A stretch of 64,000 bases of DNA, taken from the NCBI RefSeq assembly GCF_008086045.1, contig NZ_VSEY01000054.1, forward strand, positions 1-64,000. The letters run 5' to 3'. This DNA is from Nonomuraea sp. PA05 (GTDB lineage Bacteria > Actinomycetota > Actinomycetes > Streptosporangiales > Streptosporangiaceae). The position numbers were made by a program, and so were the translations under genes. Positions 27,157 to 36,204 of the stretch are shown here, piece after piece. The notes under the pieces are model-generated. The model saw only the letters and a program-made list of their open reading frames with translations, was not told the DNA's origin and ran no database searches. How positions within the stretch are numbered: the first letter of the stretch is position 1; every line of letters begins with the position of its first letter.

Positions 27157-27651
27157 GTGTCTGCTCGTGGCGTCCTTTACGTCCACTCGGCTCAGCCCGC
27201 GCTGTGCCCTCACATCGAATGGGCAGTCGCGGGTGTCCTTGGCGTGCCCGTAGACCTGACGTGGACTCCGCAACCCGCCGCGCCCAACGTCGTGCGCGCA
27301 CAGGCGGAATGGGAGGGCCGCGCGGGCATCGCGGCGGCCATCGCCTCCTCGCTCATGGGCTGGCAGCGCCTGAGGTTCGAGATCACCGAGGACGCCTCAC
27401 CCGGCGTTGACGGCTCCCGGCATGCCTACACGCCGACGCTCGGCGCCTACACGGCGGTCATCGGCGCCGCCGGCGACATCATGATCCCCGAGGACCGGCT
27501 GCGGGCCGCGATGATGATGGCCGCCCAGGGGCGGTGCGTCTTGGAGGACGAGCTGGACAAGATGCTCGGCAAGCCGTGGGACGAGGAGCTGGAGCCGTTC
27601 AGGTACGCCGGGGACGGTGCGCCGGTGCGGTGGCTGCACGCGGCCGTCTAG
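27157..27651 (+). CDS. DUF3145 family protein
   Basis: A 164-residue conserved actinobacterial protein of unknown function (DUF3145). It starts RGVLYVHSAQPALCPHIEWA and contains WQRLRFEITEDASPG. GTG 27157 has GGGAGG 5 nt upstream. In Streptomyces the same gene lies next to fabF, as here, though on the opposite strand; the link with fatty acid synthesis is positional only. Confidence 0.85.
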   Translation: MSARGVLYVHSAQPALCPHIEWAVAGVLGVPVDLTWTPQPAAPNVVRAQAEWEGRAGIAAAIASSLMGWQRLRFEITEDASPGVDGSRHAYTPTLGAYTAVIGAAGDIMIPEDRLRAAMMMAAQGRCVLEDELDKMLGKPWDEELEPFRYAGDGAPVRWLHAAV

Positions 27652-27769
27652 CGCTGGAACGGTCGTTTACCTGCGTAAAGGATGCTCAAAATCACGAAGA
27701 GCCCGTCACCGGTGCCCGGGAGTGGCTCGGGCGGGGTGCGGGCGCGCATTGAGGGACAACCAACGGCAC

Positions 27770-27902
27770 GCCGAAAGCGTCACACATGCGTACGAAGTGG
27801 ACGCTTTCGGCTTTCGGCTTTTCGGCGAACGTGGCGCCGAGACGGTCGCAAGCCTGCTGACCATGCGGTGGCGTGGGCGACTCGACGCCGTTGGCGAGTC
27901 GC
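27770..27902. repeat. two inverted repeats in the DUF3145-fabF gap
   Basis: A perfect 12-bp inverted repeat, GCCGAAAGCGTC (27770-27781) and GACGCTTTCGGC (27800-27811), has an 18-nt loop and is followed by TTTCGGCTTTTCGG. A second one, GCGACTCG (27877-27884) and CGAGTCGC (27895-27902), has a 10-nt loop. They lie in a 350-bp gap between convergent genes and may terminate transcription from both sides. No gene is supported in the gap. Confidence 0.6.
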
Positions 27903-28002
27903 GCACCACCGGAGTGCCGGATCCCGATGACCAGGCACCCGTATTCGGACGGCCACGTCGCAGGTGAGGGCGACGCGGCCCGTGGCGGCCGGGAGGCCGC
28001 CG

Positions 28003-29235
28003 TCACGCTCCCTTGAACACGACCGTCACGTTGTGTCCGCCGAAGCCGAACGAGTTGTTCACCGCGGCGATGTCGCCCTGCGGCAGCTCGCGGTTCTTGC
28101 CGTGGACGATGTCCACCTCGATGCCGTCGTCGAGGTTGTCGAGGTTGATCGTGGCGGGCACGATCCGCTCCTGCAGGGCCTTGATGGCGAAGACGGACTC
28201 GATGCCGCCCGCGCCGCCGAGCAGGTGGCCGGTCATGGACTTGGTCGAGGTCACCAGCGGGTGGGTGCCGATGGCCTTGGCCACCGCCGCGACCTCGCCG
28301 ACGTCACCCGACGGGGTCGAGGTGGCGTGCGCGTTGACGTGCTTGACGTCGAGACCGGTGATGCCGGCGTCGGTGAGCGCCTGCGTCATCGCCATGATCT
28401 GGCCGCGGCCCTCGGGCTCGGGCTGGGTGATGTGGTGGGCGTCGGCGGAGTAGCCGATGCCGGCGCAGTACGCGTAGATCCGCGCGCCGCGCGCCTTGGC
28501 GTGCTCCTCCGACTCCAGCACCACGATGCCGGCGCCCTCGCCGAGCACGAACCCGTCGCGGTCGCGGTCCCAGGGACGGGAGGCGCCCTGCGGGTCGTCG
28601 TTGCGCTGGGACATGGCACGCGCGGCCGCGAAGGCGGCCATGTTGAGGCCGTGGATCGCGGCCTCGGTGCCACCGGCCACGACGACGTCGGCGCGGCCGG
28701 CCCTGATCATGTCCATCGCGTACCCGATGGCCTCGGCGCCCGACGCGCACGCCGACACCGTGGCGTGCACGCCCGCCTGCGCCTTCAGATCGAGGCCGAT
28801 CCAGGCGGCGGGCCCGTTGGGCATGAGCATCGGCACGGTGAAGGGCGACAGCCGGTTCCAGCCGCGCTCCTTCCACGTGTCGTACGCGCTCAGCGTCGTC
28901 GAGATGCCGCCGATGCCGCTGGAGACCACCACGCCGAGCCGCTCGGGCGCCACCTCGGGAGTGCCCGCGTCCTGCCAGGCCTCCCTGGCCGCGACCAGAG
29001 CGAACTGCTCGCTGCGGTCGAGGCGGCGGGACTCTGGCCGAGGCAGGACCTCGGTGGGATCGACCGCGGCCGTCCCCGCGAACTTCACGGGGACGGCGTC
29101 GATCCAGTCGGTCGTGAGAGTCTCGACACCCGACTGACCGGCGAGGAGCGCCGTCCAGGTCGAGGTGACGTCTCCACCGACGGGCGTCGTCGCGCCGAGC
29201 CCGGTGACGACGACACGTACCCGGTTCGCACTCAC
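28003..29235 (-). CDS. fabF: beta-ketoacyl-ACP synthase II
   Basis: A 410-residue thiolase-fold condensing enzyme. The nucleophile is Cys163 (TVSACASGAEAIG), with the two catalytic histidines in VNAHATSTPSGD and KSMTGHLLGGAGG. It elongates acyl-ACP with malonyl-ACP in type II fatty acid synthesis. Last gene of fabD-fabH-acpP-fabF, 44 bp after acpP. Size and motifs are as usual for the family. Confidence 0.95.
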   Translation of the reverse strand: MSANRVRVVVTGLGATTPVGGDVTSTWTALLAGQSGVETLTTDWIDAVPVKFAGTAAVDPTEVLPRPESRRLDRSEQFALVAAREAWQDAGTPEVAPERLGVVVSSGIGGISTTLSAYDTWKERGWNRLSPFTVPMLMPNGPAAWIGLDLKAQAGVHATVSACASGAEAIGYAMDMIRAGRADVVVAGGTEAAIHGLNMAAFAAARAMSQRNDDPQGASRPWDRDRDGFVLGEGAGIVVLESEEHAKARGARIYAYCAGIGYSADAHHITQPEPEGRGQIMAMTQALTDAGITGLDVKHVNAHATSTPSGDVGEVAAVAKAIGTHPLVTSTKSMTGHLLGGAGGIESVFAIKALQERIVPATINLDNLDDGIEVDIVHGKNRELPQGDIAAVNNSFGFGGHNVTVVFKGA

Positions 29236-29279
29236 GTTTCTCGCTCCCTACTGATCAGTGCGGGTGTGATGTCTTGCCT

Positions 29280-29519
29280 TCAGTTCTGGATGAAGGTGAG
29301 GACGTCCTTGACCGTCTTCAGGTTCTTGAGCTGGTCGTCGGGGATCTCGACGCCGAACTCGTCCTGGGCGGCCACGGCGATCTCGACCATGGACAGGGAG
29401 TCGATGTCGAGGTCGTCCACGAAGCTCTTCTCGGGGGTGACCTCGGACGCCGGGATGCCCGTGATCTCGTTGATGATCTTGCCGAGGCCCGCGAGGATGT
29501 CCTGCTCGGTGGCAGCCAT
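29280..29519 (-). CDS. acpP: acyl carrier protein
   Basis: A 79-residue acidic carrier protein. Ser41 in DLDIDSLSMVEI is the 4'-phosphopantetheine site. ATG 29519 has AAGGAG about 9 nt upstream; a longer in-frame extension lacks one. It carries growing fatty acyl chains between the enzymes of the operon. Confidence 0.95.
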   Translation of the reverse strand: MAATEQDILAGLGKIINEITGIPASEVTPEKSFVDDLDIDSLSMVEIAVAAQDEFGVEIPDDQLKNLKTVKDVLTFIQN

Positions 29520-29649
29520 GTCGCTATTTCTCCTTTGTGTTTCCGGGTTTCTGTGCGAACGGTGCCGCACAAGCCTGTAGGACGATCGGATCCTACGGTG
29601 TTCCCGCCGCGTTCCCGCCGCGGGGCCACCACCAGGACCGATCGAAGTC

Positions 29650-30606
29650 TTAGGGGATCTCGATGACCTGACCCGCGTACGTCAAACCCGCGCCGAAGCC
29701 GAGCACCAGCGCCAGGCCGCCCGACTGGACCTCGCCGCGCTCCAGCATGCGCGAGAGCGCCAGCGGGATCGAGGCGGCGGAGGTGTTGCCGGCGTTGACG
29801 ATGTCGCGGGCGACGACGGCCTTCTCGGCGCCCAGCTTACGGGCGATGGCCTCGATGATGCGCAGGTTGGCCTGGTGCGGCACGAACGCGGACAGCTCAG
29901 CCGGGTCGACGCCCGCGCGGGAGCAGGCCTCCAGCGCCACGGGGTGCAGGGCGGTGGTGGCCCAGCGGAAGACCGTCTGGCCCTCCTGGTGGAGGGAGTC
30001 GTCGCGGTCCTTGATCTGGATGGCCTCGGACTTGTCGCCGGCGCTGCCCCACACCACGGGGCCGATGCCGGGCGTGTCGGACGGGCCGACCACGGCGGCG
30101 CCGGCGCCGTCGGCGAAGATCACAGCGGTGGACCTGTCGGTCCAGTCGACCCACTGCGACAGCTTCTCCGCGCCGATGACCAGCACGTTCCTGGCCGTTC
30201 CCGAGCGTACGGCGGAGTCGGCGGTGGCCAGCGCGTAGCAGAAGCCGGCGCAGGCGGCGTTGACGTCGAACGCGCCGGGCGAGTCGATGCCGAGGCGGTG
30301 CGCCACGACGGCGGAGGCGTTGGGGATCTGGGTCTCGAGCGTGCAGGTGGCCACGATCACCAGGTCGACGTCGTCGGGGGACAGGCCGCCGGCCGCCAGC
30401 GCCTTGCCGCCGGCGATGGTGGCCATGTCCTCGAGCGACTCCGTGGCCGGGGCGACCCGGCGCTCCTTGATGCCGACCCGGGACTGGATCCACTCGTCGT
30501 TGGTCTCCATGGTCTTGGCCAGGTCGTCATTGGTGACGACGTTCGACGGCTGGTAGTGGCCGAGGGCCAGCACCCTGCCGCCTGGGGCGATGTCGGGAAT
30601 CCTCAC
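29650..30606 (-). CDS. fabH: beta-ketoacyl-ACP synthase III
   Basis: A 318-residue initiating condensing enzyme. The nucleophile is Cys119 (NAACAGFCYA); the His and Asn are in VPHQANLRI and NAGNTSAAS. It joins an acyl-CoA starter to malonyl-ACP; in actinomycetes branched starters are usual, giving iso/anteiso fatty acids. GTG 30606 overlaps the fabD stop (GTGA), so translation is coupled. Confidence 0.95.
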   Translation of the reverse strand: MRIPDIAPGGRVLALGHYQPSNVVTNDDLAKTMETNDEWIQSRVGIKERRVAPATESLEDMATIAGGKALAAGGLSPDDVDLVIVATCTLETQIPNASAVVAHRLGIDSPGAFDVNAACAGFCYALATADSAVRSGTARNVLVIGAEKLSQWVDWTDRSTAVIFADGAGAAVVGPSDTPGIGPVVWGSAGDKSEAIQIKDRDDSLHQEGQTVFRWATTALHPVALEACSRAGVDPAELSAFVPHQANLRIIEAIARKLGAEKAVVARDIVNAGNTSAASIPLALSRMLERGEVQSGGLALVLGFGAGLTYAGQVIEIP

Positions 30607-31499
30607 GTGTTCAGCTCCCTGGCCGCGTCGAGGTCGTCTGGGGTCTTCAGCGCCACGGTCTGGACGCCGCGCAGGCCGCGCTTGGCGAGGCCGGTCAGCG
30701 TGCCGCCGGGCAGCAACTCGATCATCTTGGTGACGCCGAGCCCGGCCATGGTCTCCATGCAGGCGTCCCACCTGACGGGGTTGCTGACCTGGTTGACCAG
30801 TCTCTGGAGGAACTCGGCGCCGCTGGCGACCGCCTGCCCGTCGGCGTTGGACAGCAGGGTGATCCTGGGGTCCGACGGGACGACGTTCCAGGCGGCTTCG
30901 CGCAGGCTCTCGGCGGCGGGGGCCATGTGGTGCGTGTGGAAGGCGCCCGCGACGGAGAGGGAGATCAGGCGGGCGCGGGCCGGCGCGTCCTCCTTGAACG
31001 CGGCCAGCTGCTCCAGCGTGCCGCCGGCCACGATCTGGCCGGCGCCGTTGATGTTGGCGGGGGTCAGGCCGTGCTTCTCGATGCCGGCCAGCACCTCTTC
31101 CGCCACGCCGCCGAGCACGGCGGTCATGCCGGTCTCGGTGACGGCGGCGGCCTTGGCCATGGCCTGGGCGCGCTCACGTACCAGGTGGAGCGCCTGCTCG
31201 GGGGTGAGCACCCCGGCCAGCGCGGCGGCGGCGAACTCGCCGACGCTGTGGCCGGCGAGCAGGTCGGGAGCCACGCCGAGCGCCTCGGCGGCGGCCAGCG
31301 CGGCGGCTACGAGCAAGGGCTGCGCGACGGCGGTGTCGCGGATCTCGTCGGCGCCGGCGGTGGTGCCGTAGGCGACCAGGTCGATCCCGACGACCTCCGA
31401 CCAGGAGCCCAGCCTGTCGGCCAGACCGGGCAGCTCAAGCCATGGAGTCAGGAAGCCCGGAGTTTGGGCACCTTGGCCCGGGGCGACGAGTACAAGCAC
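30603..31499 (-). CDS. fabD: malonyl-CoA:ACP transacylase
   Basis: A 298-residue acyltransferase. The motif GQGAQ is near the N-terminus and the nucleophile Ser is in AGHSVGEFAAA. It loads malonyl onto ACP for the operon's condensing enzymes. Two in-frame GTG codons exist; I choose 31499 because AAGGTGG is 5 nt upstream. First gene of the biosynthetic operon, separated from the regulator fasR by about 100 bp. Confidence 0.94.
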   Translation of the reverse strand: MLVLVAPGQGAQTPGFLTPWLELPGLADRLGSWSEVVGIDLVAYGTTAGADEIRDTAVAQPLLVAAALAAAEALGVAPDLLAGHSVGEFAAAALAGVLTPEQALHLVRERAQAMAKAAAVTETGMTAVLGGVAEEVLAGIEKHGLTPANINGAGQIVAGGTLEQLAAFKEDAPARARLISLSVAGAFHTHHMAPAAESLREAAWNVVPSDPRITLLSNADGQAVASGAEFLQRLVNQVSNPVRWDACMETMAGLGVTKMIELLPGGTLTGLAKRGLRGVQTVALKTPDDLDAARELNT

Positions 31500-31569
31500 A
31501 AAAACCACCTTGCCCTGTAGAACTTCGACACGCGGATGGAGATCCGTACGAACTTTGTCCTGGGTGATT

Positions 31570-31584
31570 TGTAGGAACCCTACA
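31570..31584 (-). promoter_or_regulatory. palindrome in the fabD promoter region
   Basis: TGTAGG-AAC-CCTACA is an inverted repeat with 6-bp arms and a 3-nt spacer, 71-85 bp before fabD. On the minus strand TACAAA within it can serve as a -10. It is a good candidate site for the neighbouring FasR-like activator; the binding itself is inference. Confidence 0.5.
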
Positions 31585-31602
31585 GTGGGGATTTCGGCAC
31601 CA

Positions 31603-32775
31603 TTACGTTAGGGCCCGCCACGTTACGGCGCTCTCCGAGAGCCTGCCCAGGATCAGGCCCACCTGGAGCGTGAACGCGGACCTGCCCTCGGTGGGCTGGT
31701 AGCCGGTCAGCTCCGTGATCTTCTTCAGCCGGTAGCGCACGGTGTTGGGGTGCACGAACAGCAGCCGCGCCGTCGCCTCCAGCGACGTGCCCTGCTCCAG
31801 GTACGTCGCGAGCGTGTCGAGCAGCGGGGTGCCCGCGAGCGGCAGGTACACGTGCTCGATGAGCTGCTCCCTGGCGTCGGCGTCGCCGTCGAGCGCCCGC
31901 TCGGCCAGCAGATCCTCGGCGTGCACAGGCCGGGGCGCGTCCGGCCAGCCGTAGGACGCCTTCAGCCCGGCCAGCGCCGCCCGCGCGGACCTGGCGGCGG
32001 CGTGCAGGTCGGGCACCTCGGGGCCGATGACGATGGGGCCCATCCCGAAGCGGGCCACGACCTGCTTGGCGGCGTCGTGCACGCTGCCGGCGCCGCCGAC
32101 GATCACGATCAGCCGGTCGGCCTGCACCCCGGCGAGCAGGTCCATGCCGATGCGGCGGCCCTTCTCGCGCAGCCCGTCGATGACGGCGCGCGGGTCGTCG
32201 TCGGGGGCGTGGCCGGCGATGACGACCACGGGGGAGGAGGTCCAGCCGAGCGCGGCGGCCCAGGAGTGCAGGCCGTCGTCCACCTCGCCGCGCACCAGGG
32301 CGTCCACGATCAGGGCCTCCAGCCGCGCGTCCCACGAGCCCCTGGCCTCGGCCTCGCGGGCGTAGACGTGGGCGGCGGCGAACGCCACGTCGCGCGTGTA
32401 GCGCAGCATGGCCTGCTGGAGCTGGTCCTCGCCGCCGGGCGCGGCCAGCTCGTGCGTCTGCGCCTCGACCACCTCGACCACGACGCGGACGATGTCCACG
32501 GTCTGCTGCAGCGAGATGGAGCGCTTGAGCTCGCGCGGCGCGGTGCCGAAGAACTCGATGCTGGGGGTGGGACGGTCCTCGCCCGCGTGCTGGAACCACT
32601 CCACGAACGCGGCGATGCCGGCCTGGGCGACGAGCCCGACCCACGACCGGTCCTCGGCGCTGAGCGCCCTGAACCACGGGAGTTGCTCGTCCATCCGCGC
32701 CATGGCCGCGGTGCCGAGCGAGCCCATGGCCCGCTCGAGCCTGCGTGTGGTGTCCTCCCGGGTCCGGTCTGTCAC
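31603..32775 (-). CDS. fasR: PucR-family regulator of fatty acid synthesis (FasR-like)
   Basis: A 390-residue regulator with an N-terminal RsbRD-like region (about 15-150), a degenerate GGDEF-like middle (about 160-280) and a C-terminal PucR-type helix-turn-helix (LEATARLLFVHPNTVRYRLKK, about 331-351). In Streptomyces the FasR homologue lies at this position and activates the fabDHPF operon. Symbol given on family plus synteny. GTG 32775 lies just downstream of AGGAGA. Confidence 0.88.
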   Translation of the reverse strand: MTDRTREDTTRRLERAMGSLGTAAMARMDEQLPWFRALSAEDRSWVGLVAQAGIAAFVEWFQHAGEDRPTPSIEFFGTAPRELKRSISLQQTVDIVRVVVEVVEAQTHELAAPGGEDQLQQAMLRYTRDVAFAAAHVYAREAEARGSWDARLEALIVDALVRGEVDDGLHSWAAALGWTSSPVVVIAGHAPDDDPRAVIDGLREKGRRIGMDLLAGVQADRLIVIVGGAGSVHDAAKQVVARFGMGPIVIGPEVPDLHAAARSARAALAGLKASYGWPDAPRPVHAEDLLAERALDGDADAREQLIEHVYLPLAGTPLLDTLATYLEQGTSLEATARLLFVHPNTVRYRLKKITELTGYQPTEGRSAFTLQVGLILGRLSESAVTWRALT

Positions 32776-32830
32776 GTCTCCTAGAGTGCCAGGTCCCTCC
32801 GGATGTCCGGAACGGTGGTTCGTGCCTGTG

Positions 32831-33262
32831 CTAGATCACCGCCACGGCGGTGATCAGGCCGATGGCCAGGTGCGTCACCGAGAGCAGCCGCGCGCCGGGC
32901 TGCAACTCCTGCTCCTTGACCAGATCCCGTACGGAGATCCCGACGACCCGGTCGAACACCAGCATCGCCACCGTCTGCACCACGATGCCCACCAGCCCGA
33001 ACACCGCCGTGCCCGCCAGCCCTTCGGCGAGCCGGCCGCCGGAGGCCCAGATGGAGGCGGCCACGATCAGGCCGACGGCGGCCAGGGCGGAGGTGGTCAG
33101 CAGGGTGGCGTTCGGGTTCCGCTCGCTGCGGATGATCTCGCTCAGCTTGCCGGGGGTGGCCCAGTCGATCACGTAGAAGCCGACGATCATCAGGATCACG
33201 CCGACGGCGGCGTAGGCGGCGATGGCTCCCGCGCCGCGGGCGAGGGTTTCGAGAAGGGTCAC
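32831..33262 (-). CDS. DUF350 membrane protein
   Basis: A 143-residue four-helix membrane protein of the DUF350 (YjfL) family. It has transmembrane stretches at about 12-32, 50-70, 85-105 and 122-142, and the internal duplication typical of this family. It ends a three-gene unit with a glutathionylspermidine-synthase-like protein and a YgiB-like protein, the same trio as E. coli yjfLMC. Function unknown. Confidence 0.85.
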   Translation of the reverse strand: MTLLETLARGAGAIAAYAAVGVILMIVGFYVIDWATPGKLSEIIRSERNPNATLLTTSALAAVGLIVAASIWASGGRLAEGLAGTAVFGLVGIVVQTVAMLVFDRVVGISVRDLVKEQELQPGARLLSVTHLAIGLITAVAVI

Positions 33263-33292
33263 TTAAGTTCCATTCGTGCAGGGGTGTAGGGA

Positions 33293-34438
33293 TCAAAGCG
33301 CGATGCGGTGCGGGACGAACGAGGAGGTGTCGTCGGTGATGAGACCCGTCGTCTCCCTGATGCCCAGGCCGGCGGACTCGTCGGCGACCATCCAGGCGCC
33401 GAGCACCGGCCGCTGCCCCTCGAAGACGGGCAGGGCCTCGAAGCCCTGGAAGACGTACCCCTCGCGGCCGTAGCTCCCCGGCGTCTCCTGGGTGCCCTCG
33501 GGCGTGACGATCCGCATCGAGGCGCCCTCCCTGCCGAGCAGCGGCTTGGCGATGTAGGAGGTCAGGTCGCGGGGGCCGTCGAGGTAGGCGGGCAGCAGGT
33601 TCGGATGGCCGGGGTTGAGCTCCCACAGCACCGCCAGCAGCGCCTTGTTCGACAGCAGCGTCTTCCACAGCGGCTCGAACCAGGTGGCGTGCCTCACGGC
33701 GTGCCTGCCGAAGTCGTCGGCCAGCATCCACTCCCACGGGTAGAGCTTGAAGGCCGAGCGGATCACGCGGTCCTCGACGTCCACGAAGCGGCGGTTGAGC
33801 GCGTCCCAGCCGATGTCCTCCATGGCGACGGCGACCGTGTGCAGGCCCGCCTGGTCGGCGGTCTCCTGCAAGTAGGCCACGGTCATGGCCTCCTCGCCCG
33901 TCTCGTCGGCGTTGGTGAACGCGAAGTGCGTCGGGCCTGGCGGCAGCCGCAGCCCCCGCCAGCGCTCGATGAGCCGCTCGTGGATGGAGTTCCACTGGTC
34001 GTCGCCGGGGAAGACGTCCTGCAGCCAGAACCACTGCACCACCGACGACTCCACCAGCGAGGTGGGCGTGTCGGCGTTGTACTCCAGCAGCCTGGCCGGG
34101 CCCGTGCCGTCGTAGCGCAGGTCGAAGCGGGCGTAGATGTAGGCGTCGCGGCGCTCCCACGAGCGCGCGACCTCCTCCCAGGCCCACTCGGGGATGGCGA
34201 AGTCGGCGAAGCGGCCGGCCTCGACCACGTGGTCGACGGCCCGCAGGCACATCTCGTGCAGCTCCTCGACCTGCCGCTCCAGCTCCTCGACCTCGTCCAT
34301 CGAGAAGACGTAGTGCACGGACTCGTCCCAGTACGGCCTGCTCAGCCCGGACGGATGAGCGGCGCGGTGGTAGGCCAGGCCATGGCCCTCGATCGTCTTC
34401 TCCCAGCCGTCCCTGGGAGCGGCGTGCTCTCGGCGCAT
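33293..34438 (-). CDS. glutathionylspermidine synthase-like ATP-grasp protein
   Basis: A 381-residue member of the GSP-synthase/preATP-grasp family (YgiC/YjfC type). Conserved patches include DLRYDGTGPARLLEYNADTP (about 99-118) and the C-terminal KPLLGREGASMRI, an ATP-grasp lysine/glycine loop. These proteins lack the amidase half and are presumed ATP-dependent amide ligases of unknown substrate. ATG 34438 is 2 bp from the upstream stop, with GGAAGC upstream. Confidence 0.85.
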   Translation of the reverse strand: MRREHAAPRDGWEKTIEGHGLAYHRAAHPSGLSRPYWDESVHYVFSMDEVEELERQVEELHEMCLRAVDHVVEAGRFADFAIPEWAWEEVARSWERRDAYIYARFDLRYDGTGPARLLEYNADTPTSLVESSVVQWFWLQDVFPGDDQWNSIHERLIERWRGLRLPPGPTHFAFTNADETGEEAMTVAYLQETADQAGLHTVAVAMEDIGWDALNRRFVDVEDRVIRSAFKLYPWEWMLADDFGRHAVRHATWFEPLWKTLLSNKALLAVLWELNPGHPNLLPAYLDGPRDLTSYIAKPLLGREGASMRIVTPEGTQETPGSYGREGYVFQGFEALPVFEGQRPVLGAWMVADESAGLGIRETTGLITDDTSSFVPHRIAL

Positions 34439-34440
34439 CG

Positions 34441-34833
34441 TCAGCTTCCGCCCGTCCAGCTCCGGCCGAAGCCGCCGCGCTGGATCTCCTTGCCGTTGCG
34501 GCTGGTGATCGTCACGTCGACGGGCTTGAGCGTGGTGCCGCCCTGGACCCGGTTGCCCACTCTGCGCCCGCCGTAGTACCACAGGTAAGCCCCGCGCGAG
34601 CCCGCGTAGTAGTGACTTCCCCCACTGCCGCCGTCGTCGTCGCAGTAGTCGTCGTCCACCACCTCGTAGGTGCCGTCCTCCAGTTGGACGACGCAGTCGG
34701 CGGTGACCTCGTCGTCGTCCGCGACGGCGGCGCAGTAGCCGACCACCATCACCGACAGAACGCCGAGAACCACTAAGGGAACGACCTTGGACGATTTACG
34801 CGGCGGTGTCTTGGGCGCCTGCGGTGTTGCCAT
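34441..34833 (-). CDS. YgiB-like membrane-anchored acidic protein
   Basis: A 130-residue protein with one N-terminal transmembrane helix (VVPLVVLGVLSVMVVGYCAA, about 17-36). An acidic Cys-containing stretch follows (VDDDYCDDDGG) and then a Gly/Tyr-rich C-terminus (HYYAGSRGAYLWYYGGRRVG). This layout and its partner genes match the YgiB/YjfM (DUF1190-like) type, though sequence similarity by eye is modest. ATG 34833 has AGGAG 5 nt upstream. First gene of the trio. Confidence 0.65.
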   Translation of the reverse strand: MATPQAPKTPPRKSSKVVPLVVLGVLSVMVVGYCAAVADDDEVTADCVVQLEDGTYEVVDDDYCDDDGGSGGSHYYAGSRGAYLWYYGGRRVGNRVQGGTTLKPVDVTITSRNGKEIQRGGFGRSWTGGS

Positions 34834-34935
34834 CAAACTCCTGCTTTCCTGGGCCGATCAGCCTAGCGGCGGCCCTTGTCCCCGTACAACGTGTAGTGCC
34901 CTGTGCTTGTCGTTCACTTGGGTATGAATGCACCC

Positions 34936-35961
34936 ATGGATCCGGTCGAGGCCCTGCGCGAGATCGCCTTTCATCTGGAGCGCGCGGGCGAGCCCACGTA
35001 CCGCGTGCGTGCCTTCCGCCGCGCCGCCGCGGTCGTGGACGAGCTGTCCCCCGATCAGCTCGCCCACCTGGCCCACAGCGGTGCGCTCGGCGACTTGCCC
35101 GGAATTGGGAAAGTCACCGCCCTCGTGATAAACGAAAGCCTCGATGGGCAGGTTCCGACCTACTTGCGCAGGATGCGGGCGACCGCCGGGATCGAGCTCG
35201 ACGACGAGACGGCCGAGCTGCGCAACGCGCTCAAGGGCGACCTGCACAGCCACTCCGACTGGTCCGACGGCGGCTCGCCGATCGAGGAGATGGCCGAGGC
35301 GGCCGTCGCGCTCGGGCACGAGTACTGGGCGCTGACCGACCACTCGCCGCGCCTGACCGTGGCCAAGGGGCTGTCGGCCGAGCGGCTGGAGCGGCAGCTC
35401 GACGTGGTGGCCAAGCTGAACGAGCGGCTGGCGCCGTTCAGGATCCTGACCGGCATCGAGGTGGACGTGAACCTCGACGGCTCGCTCGACCAGGAGCCCG
35501 AGCTGCTGGAACGGCTCGACGTGGTGGTCGCCAGCGTGCACTCCAAGCTGCGGATGGGCGGCGAGGAGATGACCCGCCGCATGGTCACCGCCATCGCCAA
35601 CCCGCTCGTGGACGTGCTCGGCCACTGCACGGGGCGCGTCGTGCAGGCCGGCGGGAAGCGCGGGGTGAAGCGGCCCGAGTCGGAGTTCGAGGCGGAGCTG
35701 GTCTTCGAGGCGTGCCGCCGGTTCGGGGTCGCGGTCGAGATCAACTCCAGGCCCGATCGGCTCGACCCGCCGAAGCGGCTGATGCGGCTGGCGTACGAGA
35801 TGGGGTGCGTGTTCTCGATCGACTCCGACGCGCATGCGCCGGGGCAGCTCGACTGGCAGCGGTACGGGTGCGAGCGCGCCGCCCGGTGCGGGATCGAGGC
35901 GGAGCGGATCGTCAACACCTGGCCGCTCGACCGGCTGATCGCCTGGACCCGCGAGGCGTGA
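34936..35961 (+). CDS. PolX-like protein: helix-hairpin-helix plus PHP phosphoesterase
   Basis: A 341-residue protein with an N-terminal helix-hairpin-helix region (DLPGIGKVTALVI, about 55-67) and a C-terminal PHP hydrolase domain. The metal ligands are complete: DLHSHSDWSDG, LTDHSP, TGIEVDVN, VASVHS, LGHCTG and SIDSDAH. It resembles bacterial PolX with the polymerase palm domain missing. A metal-dependent phosphoesterase in DNA repair or nucleotide turnover is likely. ATG 34936 follows TATGAA by 7 nt; upstream in-frame ATGs at 34903 and 34924 are alternatives. Confidence 0.87.
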   Translation: MDPVEALREIAFHLERAGEPTYRVRAFRRAAAVVDELSPDQLAHLAHSGALGDLPGIGKVTALVINESLDGQVPTYLRRMRATAGIELDDETAELRNALKGDLHSHSDWSDGGSPIEEMAEAAVALGHEYWALTDHSPRLTVAKGLSAERLERQLDVVAKLNERLAPFRILTGIEVDVNLDGSLDQEPELLERLDVVVASVHSKLRMGGEEMTRRMVTAIANPLVDVLGHCTGRVVQAGGKRGVKRPESEFEAELVFEACRRFGVAVEINSRPDRLDPPKRLMRLAYEMGCVFSIDSDAHAPGQLDWQRYGCERAARCGIEAERIVNTWPLDRLIAWTREA

Positions 35962-36029
35962 CGGCCTGGACCCGCGAGGCGTGATGGCCTGGACCCGTGC
36001 GGGGTGATGGCCTGGACCCGTGCGGGGGA
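35941..36029. repeat. 23-bp tandem repeat starting inside the PHP gene
   Basis: Four copies of a 23-bp unit, GCCTGGACCCGCGAGGCGTG plus 3 nt, begin at 35941, 35964, 35987 and 36010. The first encodes the PHP protein's C-terminus (AWTREA) and its stop, and the others extend downstream. The last two have changed CGAGGC to TGCGGG. It looks like slipped-strand duplication of a gene end. Confidence 0.85.
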
Positions 36030-36191
36030 GGAAAAATCGGCGGGTCGTTGCGTGGCGGGAAACCCGGTTCGGGCGTACTCTCGCGGAGAGAGGCCTGGGG
36101 CAGTGGCCCAGGCGTGAGACTCCTGTGGCCCGGCGGTTATGGGAGTGTGCCCGGGGCTGCCGAGCGTCCCGCGATTGTCGGTGGCGGGGCG

Positions 36192-36197
36192 TAGCGT
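36192..36197 (+). promoter_or_regulatory. -10 element of a probable leaderless promoter
   Basis: TAGCGT lies 7 nt before GTG 36205, with no ribosome site between them. A transcript would start at or within 1-2 nt of the start codon. Confidence 0.5.
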
Positions 36198-36204
36198 TCC
36201 GGCT

